Assembly: GCA_038380795.1 (NCBI GenBank)
Contig: CM076269.1
Coordinates: forward strand, 2,852,001 to 2,916,000
Source: Pyrocephalus nanus
Lineage: Eukaryota; Chordata; Aves; Passeriformes; Tyrannidae
DNA: 64,000 nt
Reading direction: 5' to 3'
In this document: piece after piece, positions 29,401 through 50,668 of the stretch
Numbering within the stretch: the first letter of the stretch is position 1
Layout of the letters: each line of letters opens with the position of its first letter
Notes under the pieces: model-generated
The model's database searches: none
What the model was told of the DNA's origin: nothing
The model's input: only the letters and a program-made list of their open reading frames with translations
Translations under genes and position numbers: made by a program

Positions 29401-30220
29401 CTGCCCGGGCAGCGGCCACCCCGCGCTGTGGGCTGGCCAGCTTTTTGCTGCCTTTCCTGTGCTCCCACTCAGCCCCTTTCAGCCCGGGCAGCGTTCCCAT
29501 GGTGGGCCCCTGCAGGAGTGAGTCTGGCCCGGCACACGGAGCCCAGGTGTGGCCGTGCCTCGGCACCGGGCCCATGGCGGCGGGAGGCTGAGGCGTCCCG
29601 AGGTGTGCGCGGCCTCAGCTCCGCCGCACGCCGCTCCCCGGGGGACAGCCTCGCAGGGCAGCCCCCGCCGGCTCCTGGAGTCAGGGCCGTCTCCAAACAA
29701 TGGGTGGAGAGCAGGAAACGCCGCATGGGAAACAGGATTTGGCTCCGCCGCCGCCGCCACCAGCCACGGCCCCTTGGCCCCTTTCCTTTCCCTGCTCCAG
29801 AGAGCCCTTCCCACAGCCGGCAGCCACGGGGCTGCGCCGAGGGGATGGGGATGCTGCCGCCCAGGCGGGCTGGGGCGTGAGGCACCTCCTGCCCGGGCTG
29901 GGGGTTCAGCATGGCTCAGGGAACCCTGAGCATGCAGCCCTAGCCCTGGAGGAGCGGGTGTCCGACCGCTGAGCAAGCAGGAAAGGAGGCATCTTTCTCT
30001 CTGTGCCCAGGCTATGCACCAGAGAAGGTGGTCCCGGCTGCCCTGGACGTCAAGCAGCAGCGTGGAGGCAAGATGGGGGGCACGGGCAGGGGGCAGGGGT
30101 CCTGAGGTGCTGCTCACTTGGAGCCCCTAGGCAGCCACAGCCTCCAGCTCTGACCCCCCGTGGCTGGGACATGCTGGGGATTTTCTGACCTCCGCCAGAT
30201 TCAGAACACACTCCAAGGAT
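26435..30220. promoter_or_regulatory. Divergent intergenic region between C1orf210 (-) and TIE1 (+)
   Basis: About 3.8 kb separating the two start codons; it must hold both promoters. A CpG-rich stretch at about 29540-29760 (ccgcgctgtg, ccgccgcacgccgctccccg) lies 460-680 bases before the TIE1 ATG. No TATA box is evident near TIE1, in line with the TATA-less promoter known for mammalian TIE1. ORFs here of up to about 250 codons are GC-driven and overlap on both strands. An 18-bp imperfect repeat (caggaaagtgtcct) occurs at 26987-27020. Confidence 0.5.
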
Positions 30221-42153
<11,933 letters not shown>

Positions 42154-42710
42154 GGCTGCGCTGGCACCGTGCAGAGGGGTGATGCTGGCACCAGCCTGTG
42201 GGGACAGTGCTGTGGGGACAATGGGCTGCTCATCCCCCTCCAGGGCCAAGTGGCCAAATGCTGGTGCCCCTTCCAAGAGCACCTTCCCTGCAGCAGGACT
42301 CTGCCATCCCCTCCTCCCTGGCTGCCCACGCAGCTTGTGCTGGCCACACTGCCATGGCATCAGGCGCCGACACAGCCCCACGCTGCTGGGGGACGTGCTG
42401 GGGTGGCCCCCAAGGACAAGCAGCAGCACGATGCTTGCAGCAGAGCGGGCAGGAGAGGGGCTCTCAGGAGCCTGAGCCCATGGACACAAATGCTCAAGCT
42501 CTGAGGCAAGAGGGGGAAGCAGCAACCCAGCATCTGCCCACCCTGCAACTCTCAGTGTGCTCCGGGCCTGAAGTGGTGCTGGCAGGGCTGTGAGCATCAC
42601 TGACGGCGTGGAATGGGGCCGCTCCAGTGGGTGCAAAGGGATGGCTTTGGCTGTGCACAGCCTCCAGCTCTGCAGTGACCCTTTGGAGGTGTCAGCTCTG
42701 CCTTACAGAC

Positions 42711-42716
42711 AATAAA
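42711..42716 (+). terminator. Polyadenylation signal, TIE1
   Basis: AATAAA, 558 bases after the TIE1 stop codon and the first canonical signal downstream. Confidence 0.85.
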
Positions 42717-44280
42717 CATCATGCAATGGGCAGATGGATCCAGAGGAGCGGTGGTGAGGACCCAGCTCTGCCCTGCTGACAGCACTGTGGAACAGGATAC
42801 AGGGGCCCAGGGGTCTGCTGCTGTGGTGGGCACTCCTCTGAAACCTGTCCCCACTGGAGTCCTCTGATGATCCCCAGGAAAGGCCGTGGTCTCATCATGC
42901 CATGGAGATGGGTTTTCTTCTGATCCAACTAAGATCTTCACTCCCATACACAATTTAAGATTTGGGATCTGGAGAACAGACTATGTCCTTCCTTTGCACA
43001 GCTGCCTCTTGCATGCTTGGAAATTGTTCCTGCACTTTCCCCTTGGTTGGCCGCTCCTCACAGGGATGGCCCCGCTCCTCTGGCTGGCCCCACTGGGGCT
43101 GTGCAGCTCCACAGCCTTCCCACCCTGCCCAGCACTGTGCTGAGCAATCAGTGACTTCCCGTGTCTTGAAAGGGCCCTCTGTGTTGGACCAGCCTGTCAC
43201 AACAGTGTCACAACACAGGGTGATTCTCACGGATCAGCTGGGCTCTGCTCTCCCACAGGAACGCCAGTACCGGGCTGTGGTCCCTCAGCTGCACTGCTGC
43301 TGTTTGTTACACTGACACTGGGTGGGCTTCACCTCCCTTGGCTTCAGCTTGCTCAGCCCTGGGCATGCCATCCAGCTGCCCAACTGTCTGTCCTCTGCAG
43401 TCCTGTGAGAAGCAAGAGTGGCTCCTGCAGTGCCCGGTAACCCAGCCAGAGGAAGGAGCATTTGCATTTGTCCTTCTGGGCAAGAGTCTTTTATCCCCAG
43501 AAGGTCTTTGAACCCTGTCAACACCGTTCTGATTTTCCATTCTGGCCTCCTGTGCTCTTTGGTGTCAAATGCAACTGTTAGTGAACAGCCTCTCTGCCCC
43601 ATCCCTGAGATCCCCAGTGAAGCATCGATGGGGTCTGGCCCTCACAGACAGCCTGACATGTGCCACTGCCCCTGCACCTCCTCTGCTCCCACCTGGGAAT
43701 GGTGTCTGAGGCAGTGTCATTAGTCCTGCTTGCACCAAGGCCCTTCTGCTTGTTGCCTCCCTGATGGCACAGCCCTGTAGCCAGAAGTGAGGCTGATTTG
43801 ACAAAATTTGGCTGTGGCAGATTGGTGCTGGCTGCTCAGTGGCTTCTTGTGCCCTGGATGGTGCCCCCCAGGCTGTGCCACTGTGCTGTGCCCTGGCAGA
43901 GTGGGAGACCCTCTGGCCACCCATGCCAGGCAGCAGTGGTGGATTGGCACGAGGCTGAGCGTGGCTGCAGGACCCCCCCATGGTGGCTCTGCCCCTGCAC
44001 CAGCACCACCAGCAACTGTGTGGGCTCTGCCAGTCCCCCCGTGCCTGCAGCCCTCCTCCTGGCACAGCCACAGGGACGGTGCCAGGGGCAGAGCAGACCC
44101 AGGGCACAGCAGTGCCAGGTGGCACAGGACAGGATGGAGCCAGAGCAGCGACCCTTCGGAGGGTCCCGTGCTCCCACATGGCAGCAGCCCCCGACAGCCT
44201 GCCCTGCCCCACACGGGGGCCTCCCTGGTTTCTCCGGGGTTGTTTTTCTTCCTACCCCAGCCTCCCGGCCACAAGGGCAG
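42717..44280. other. Intergenic TIE1-MPL
   Basis: About 1.6 kb. The distal half is GC-rich and carries long overlapping ORFs on both strands (up to 276 codons) with no domain. I take these as compositional and see no gene. Confidence 0.55.
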
Positions 44281-44290
44281 GACATGCCCC

Positions 44291-44441
44291 TATCTGATAG
44301 GAGCAGTCTCCCTTGGCACTGCGGCTGGCGGCACAGGGGCTGCGGCGTGGTGGTTTCAGGCACAGGGAAGTGCTGGTGATGAGGTGGGGGGAGCCCCCCA
44401 GCCAGGCTTCCTGAGCTGCACAGCCACCACTTCCCAGATAA
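44291..44441 (+). promoter_or_regulatory. MPL proximal promoter with GATA and ETS motifs
   Basis: At 44291-44300 tatctgatag carries GATA cores on both strands. At 44429-44441 cacttcccagata..a joins an ETS core (reverse GGAAGTG) directly to AGATAA, about 95 bases before the MPL ATG. GATA-1 and ETS factors are known to drive the mammalian MPL promoter in megakaryocytes. No TATA box is seen. Function here is inferred from the motifs. Confidence 0.55.
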
Positions 44442-44531
44442 AAAGTGTTGCCTGGAGGAGCCACGGCAGCTCCCGGGGCGCTGGGAAGGGCCGAGAACGG
44501 CACGTGTGGCCCCCGGCACAGGGGTTGCAGG

Positions 44532-47500
44532 ATGGCAGCCTGCCTGTGCTGGGGCTGGCTGCTCTCGCTGGTCCCGGCCATCCTGCTCAGCCTCCGCAGC
44601 TCACCGTCAGCCCCCGAGCCGGTGACATCCCAAGGTAGGTCCCTGCAGATATCTCCTCCCCCAAAGGATGGGCCAGAGAAGAGCTGGCATGTCAGGTGCA
44701 GGCAGTGAGCACCTCACAGCAGCCAAAATCTGTGGGATTGGGAGGGTTTGGGAGGTGTGTGTGGGGGGTGTTCGGGGTGGGCAATGGAGTGCCCTTCTCA
44801 CTTGTGGGACACCCTGAGGTGCTTGGAGTAAAGGAACATCCCTGCTCTCTGCAAGCAGGATTTGGCAGCCCCAGAGCCTCTTGGGGATGACAGGCTGGTG
44901 CTCCCAGTCTTGCACAGGTAGCAGAGGGGCTCCCTGCTCATCAAATGTTCTTGGAGTTCTGATATGATGAGGGTTTGAGGGAAATTCAAGTTAACATCTC
45001 ATGGCTCAGCCCTGCACCACGAGTAATGCAGTGGCACTGCCAGGCTAATCCCAGTGTTCTCGCACCAGCCTTGCCAGGATCTTGCCCTGCCAAGCATTCT
45101 CCACCTGGCCCCAGCCTGGCTGACTGCACCTGGCAGAGCCACTTCACGACTTTGTCACATTTCAGGGCTGCTCATGCTTTCTTTGAGCCCCTCTTTAGCC
45201 CCCTTAACACCTTCTGTAGCACCATTAAGAAGCATTAACTGAACAAAATCCTGTTGATCTCCTGCTCATCTCCCCAGACTCACCCCGGGTGTCTGGCCAG
45301 GGTGGGCTTCAGAGCATGTTTGGAGTCACCCCCATAGGGACAGTGGGAGGAGTGTCGGGGTTGGGCTCATCCTCTCTGCCCCCGGGCTCTGTGACATCGC
45401 TGTACCCAGAGCTGGGTGGCCACTATGCCTAGGACATGGCCTATGTGCAGCAAAGATGCTCTGGTAGCCCACAGGGCCAGTGTGGCCTCCCATCAGTGCC
45501 ATGGGCCCCTGTGCCACTGAGCTGCTGGGCAAACAGGGAAGAACAGATGGGGGGCGGCTGTGGGGTAGATGGGACAATGGCAGGGGGTAGGAAGGCAACA
45601 CAGGGCTGCGAAATGGGGAACAGGGCTGGGGGAGTGAGAACAAGACCAGGGACAGGGAGAGCAGAAGGACACCAAGAAGGTGGCAGGGACATTTGGAGAC
45701 TGTCACTTATTCTTGGCACAGGGTGGGCTCAGCTGGCAGCGTAGAGGGTGCACAGCAGAGATGGGATGCCCTCAGCACATGGAGCAGAGCCAGGCACTGG
45801 CAGGGGGCTTGTTGGGTCAGCCCCTGGGGAAGGCAGTATGTGCCAGAAGGAAGAGGAGGAGGAAGAGGGCTTGGACAGGTCTCAAGGCGGAGGCAGAGGG
45901 GGAGGAGGGAGTTCTGGAGCAGTTTTGGGGGCAGCAAGACCACCCCTGTGCATCACACATCTGCATCTGGGGGCTGTCCCCTTTTCCATGACAACAGGGG
46001 CAGGTACCCATGTGCCAGCAAAGCCACCGGTACTTGGGACAGAAATCCTGTAGGATGAAATGCTCCAATTCATCCATGCAACTCCAGGGAGGGTGGCTTG
46101 CTAAGGGGGGGGCAGAGAAACCCCCAGCCCCCACCAGTCCCTGGGCCAGGGTTTGGGCATCCCTCCCTGCTCAGGACCACACATCTCCAGGCCAGCCCCG
46201 AGGCCCTTTCCCTCTCCCTGGGGTGCTACTCCTCCTTATCTCACTTCCGCGCACCTTCCGGCATGAGCAGGGCAGGGGTGCTTCCCCCTGATCGCCGGGC
46301 CCCGAGCCCCTCTCCGACCGCAGGGCTATTTCGGGATGTTTGTTTGTCCTGAAGGACCCCCCGTACTGAGGAGGGGGGCGCGGTGGGGGGCAGGGGGGCC
46401 CTGCCACAGCCAGGACCCCAGGCCAGCCAGCAGCCAGCACGTGTGCCGTGTCCCTCCCCGCTGTGCCAAGCTGGGGTGGGCACCTGTGCCACGGCCATGC
46501 CCAGGCTGCCCCGGGTGCCGACACAGCCTGGCCTCAGGGGCGAGCTGGCCAGCGGGCATGGGGCAGGAGGATGGAGGTGGGACGGGGATGGGTTTGTGCC
46601 CAGGGGCTCCTTCATGCCCACACTCCTCCCAGACGCTGCACTGCTGGCAGGGGTGTCCGAGGACATCCTCTGTTTCTCCCGCTCCTTCGAGGACCTCACC
46701 TGCTTCTGGGACGAGGAGGAGGAGGCAACGAGTGGGACGTGCCACTTCTACTACTGGTACAGCAGGTAGGAGGTGGTGGGGACACAGCCCAGCCTCCCCC
46801 TTACCTGCACAGAGAGCAGCAAGGTCGGGGTGCCACAGCAATCTGTGCCATCCCAGTGGCTCCCAACTGCAAGGAGAGATGATGGAGAGCCCACGGGAGC
46901 TACACAGCAGCCACTGCACACCCTACAGCAGGGCCGGGACATTGGCTGTCCCTCGGTGCCACGGGGACCGTGTCCTGCAGTGGGTGGTGGCACAGGAAAG
47001 GAGCCGGTGACACTGAGGTCTCTCGGTGCTGTGCCCCACATCCCCTTTCCTCCAGATTGGCCCGAGGCAGGAGGGATATGAGGTGCTGCAAGACCCCGCT
47101 CTCCATTCCTCAGGGACATGCCCACGGCGTGCGTGGTCTCCGCGTGGCGCCGGGGGGCTGGCGGGAAGCGGCATGTCTGCGTCTTCCCCAGCCAGGACGT
47201 GCGGCTCTTCACCCAGCTCCACCTCCGCGTCCTGGATGCCGCCACAAACCACACAAAGTACTGGCGGGAGCTCAGCGTGGACGCGGTGGGTGAGTCCCTC
47301 TTGCCGGGCAACACCCTGTGACACCAGGACAGTCCCCAGCCCTTCTGCTGGCCACGGGGGCCGACAACACCCTGTGCCCTGCGTGCTGGGCACACAGATA
47401 GCCTGACGGGGGGGGCTCCAGGTGTCCCCCGCAGGACCAGGAGTTGCCCAGGCAGGGGCTGCAGCAGGAGGGCAAACATGCTGGCACGTCCCCCGCAGGT

Positions 47501-50019
47501 CTCATCGCCCCTCCAGTGAACATCTCGGCCCGCTGGGCCGGGGCTGCGGGGCAGCTCTGCGTGTCGTGGCAGCCGCCGCTCGCCGACTACCCCAACTTCT
47601 TCCTCTACGAGGTGCAGTGCTGCCCTGCCAGCTCCCCGGGGACGCCCTGCAGCACCACATGGAACCCCAGTGGGGAGCACCCTGGGGACCCCTCCATCCA
47701 GCCATCCGTCAGCACCCAAACACCCAGGGCAGGGGCAGCCACAGCCTCCCCGGGAGTGGGGCAGGTACATAGAGGGGCCAGGGATGGGCAGGGGGATTTG
47801 GGGGCTGCACTTGCTCCTCAGCCTGGCCCCTCTCCCGCAGGGGCTGGTCCAGGCCAACACCTGGGTGGTGCTCCGGGACCTGCGGCCGGGGGTGAGGTAC
47901 CACATCCAGGTGCGCAGCAAGCCCGACGGCACCTCCATGGATGGCGTCTGGGGGCCCTGGTCGCAGGCAGTGGCTGCGGAGACGCCCCGCTCCTCCGGTG
48001 AGCAGCCACCCCCTCTGCCGGCAGAGAATAGTGGGCTGCGAGGGGTGGGGGTCCTGGGGGAGGCGAGGTGAGGCACCCAAGTTTTGGGGGGCCAAGGGGA
48101 AGCAGCCCCCGCTCCCTGCCCTGGCTCTCACCTGCCCAGGAGACATCGGGCTGCACTGCAGCACCCCTGACCTGCAGAACGTGCGCTGCCAGTGGACCTG
48201 GGACCCCGCAGAGCCCCACAGCTCCCACCAGCTCTTCTACTGGCCACCTCCAGGCGGGGCTGGCACAAGGTGAGGGGCATGGTGGGCATGTGGCACTCGG
48301 GCAGGCACATCCCAGGGACCACTGGTCCTGCTGTGTCCCATCATCCCACACTGTGCCACCTTGCCCAAGCCCTGCTCTGTCCTGCCCTGCCACCATCAAC
48401 CTTGTACCTCCCCACCACCTCTCCTGGACACGGCTGCACCTCTGACTGCAGGCAGCAGTAGCTCTCCTAGGCAAGTGCAGGAGGAGCAAGGCTGCAGTGG
48501 CTGTGGGGATGCCATGGTGGGACTGACTGGCTCCCCGCTCCTCTCGCAGGGAAGCTGCATGGCAGCAGTGCGAGGAGCTGAGCGTGGGGGCACAGGGCAC
48601 CCACACCTGCACCTTCCAGCCCAGGGCTGACAGTGCCATCTCTGTCCTGGTGAACATCACCCGGACCCAGATGCCGCCCACGCTCAGCTTCTTCAAGGAG
48701 CCCTTCTGGCTGCACCAGGCTGGTGAGTCTCAGTGCCACCATGGCCACTGCCCTCGCCCATGCCCAGCTCAGGGGACACAGCGTGCCATGTCCCATTCCG
48801 TGGCAGCGACACATCCCCGTCCCCAACACCAACAGTGCTCACAGACGCCCCGCAGCTCGTGCAGGCGACAGTGTCGCAGGGCCGCCTGAGCCTGCAGTGG
48901 CTCCCACCCTTGGAGGTGCTGGCAGAGCAGCTGGACTACCAGGTCCGCTATGCCGTGGGGAACAGCCAGGACTGGAAGGTAGGGCCTAGCCAGGGCACCC
49001 CAAGCAGCCCTGCCGACCTCCACTGCCGACACACGGCCTGCACAGGGTCAGGCAGGATGGCCCCACACCCCTCTGGCCATCCCACAGCGGTCAAGCCTCT
49101 CTGCAGGTCCTGCAGGTTCCACGGGCAGCCAGGAAAGAAGTCCTGGACCTCCGGCCGGGCACCCGCTACCAGGCCCAGGTGCGGGCCCAGCCCAGCGGGC
49201 CGTGGTACCAGGGCAGCTGGAGTGCCTGGTCCAAGCCTGTTGTGGTTGATGCCATGGCTGATGCAGGTGAGGGACAGGGCAGGGGTGGGGCAGGAGATGG
49301 ACAGTGCTGGAAATGGGATGGGGAGCACCAGGCAGAGGGTGACAGGGCTGCGAAGGGCTCAGAGGTGGCGGGTCTGGGAAGGGCTACAGCCCCGGCGTTC
49401 CTCCCCCGATGCAGGCTGGATCATCCCCAGCGTTACGGTGGTGCCGCTGCTCTTCACTGCAGTGCTCCTGGGGCTGCGGTGCACCTTCCCCTCCCTCTAT
49501 AGGTAAGGGCTGTGCCAGGGGCAGGCAGAGGGTCCAGCACCAGGCCTGGGCACGCTGCAGGGGGGCGTCAGGGCACCCCGAGGCTGGGGTTTGCCTTCGA
49601 TGTCCCCTTCCCCGTACCCAGCAACGTGAAGCAGAAACTCTGGCCGCCCGTCCCTGACCTGCACCGTGCCCTGGGCAGCTTCCTCCAGGAGAGCAGCAAG
49701 CACGGCCAGGTGAGGGGCTGGGGCAGGGCTGAGCCCCGCCGGGGGCAGCTGGAAGGGCAGCTGGAAGGGCAGCCCCCACCGCGCCCGCTCCGTGTCCCCC
49801 CAGGCCAGCGCCTTCGACAAGCAGCCGCCGGAGGAGGCCGTGCTGCCCTGCCTGCTGGAGGTGCTGCCCGGACCGCGGGGAGAGGCGGGCCCGCCGCCGG
49901 AGCACGCTGGAGGCCGCCTGCCGAGCACCGACATCGCCAACCAGTCCTACCTGCTCATGAGCGGCTGGGACCCGCGAGGGACCGCGGCCACCCCCGCTCC
50001 CACCCCCGCCCCGCCATAA
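44532..50019 (+). CDS. MPL: MPL, thrombopoietin receptor
   Basis: Class I cytokine receptor for thrombopoietin, acting at the surface of megakaryocytes and stem cells through JAK2/STAT5; 610 residues predicted (human 635). Coding exons: 44532-44634, 46633-46765, 47114-47289, 47499-47764, 47841-47997, 48140-48269, 48550-48722, 48836-48978, 49107-49266, 49415-49502, 49622-49709, 49804-50019; all phases join. There is a signal peptide in exon 1. The first cytokine-receptor module has [17 protein letters not shown] (exon 2) and a WGPWS motif (263-267); the second has WSAWS (465-469). The membrane helix is at about 483-501 and box 1 ([10 protein letters not shown]) at 515-524. Exon 4 includes a long low-complexity loop of S, T, P and G, as in mammals. 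Oddities: the juxtamembrane motif reads RCTFP, not RWQFP as in human, and the distal tail has one tyrosine (Y588 in NQSYLLMS). The tail ends in an Ala/Pro-rich extension. Confidence 0.96.
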
Positions 50020-50020
50020 A
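50015..50020 (+). terminator. Possible MPL polyadenylation signal overlapping the stop codon
   Basis: CATAAA overlaps the TAA stop (50017-50019). No AATAAA or ATTAAA occurs between here and the CDC20 promoter, so the MPL 3' end must use a variant signal or run into CDC20. This assignment is tentative. Confidence 0.3.
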
Positions 50021-50159
50021 CGCGCGTCCCTACACAAACACCCCGCTTCCTGCTCCTTTCGTCGCCCCGCCCCCGAGCCCGTTCGCCCCGCCCCCTGAGC
50101 ATCATCGCTCCTCCCCCCTGGCGCGATGGCCCCGCCCCCCACACCCGCCCCTCCCAACG

Positions 50160-50314
50160 GCTCAGCCAATAGCGTTGCGGCGCGCGGCCGTCGCCAGGCA
50201 GCGCGCGGCCGTTGGGTTTGAAGCGGCCAACCGGGGCCGCGTCCGCGCGCGCTTTAAAATGCCGCGGCGCGGGCGGGGCCGGAGAGCGGCGGCGGCAGCG
50301 GCGGCGCGGAGGCG
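50160..50314 (+). promoter_or_regulatory. CDC20 promoter (CCAAT + CHR) and 5' noncoding exon
   Basis: CCAAT lies at 50166-50170 and TTTGAA, a canonical cell-cycle homology region, at 50217-50222, within a strongly CpG-rich stretch. A donor gtgagg at 50315 ends a noncoding first exon, and the acceptor before the start codon is at 50664. CCAAT-box plus CHR spacing of a few tens of bases is the layout of G2/M genes controlled by NF-Y and DREAM/MuvB complexes, and it suits CDC20. The transcription start itself cannot be read from sequence. Confidence 0.75.
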
Positions 50315-50668
50315 GTGAGGGAGCGGCGGGGCCCGGGGGGCTGCCCGGGGCATGGCTGTGGGGATGGGGTCACCGAGGAACGGGAGAGAGCAGGGAGGGG
50401 ATGTCCGTTAGCAGAAAGAGCCCCGAGGAGCGGACGGAGGGGGTGTCGGGGGGATGGAAAAGGGCCCCGAGGAGAGGATGGAGGGGATGTCGGGGGAGGT
50501 GGAAAGGGCTCTGAGGAGAGGATGGAAAGGGTGTCGGGGGGATCGCTCCCCAGGAGCGATCGGGGAGAGCCGCGGGGGGTGTCCGGTGGTGGGGAGGGCC
50601 CGTCGGAGCGGGCTGCAGCCCGGGAGGGGTCCCGGTGGGCCCGGCTGACGCCGCCCGCCCGCAGGACC

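Noticed and set aside
43565..44638. Several ORFs of 190-276 codons upstream of MPL
   Set aside because: Present in nearly all frames at once, which is typical of GC-rich DNA; no domain or splice chain.
46751..48076. 441-codon minus-strand ORF over MPL exons 2-5
   Set aside because: Antisense shadow of GC-rich MPL exons and introns; the MPL frame on the plus strand is clear.
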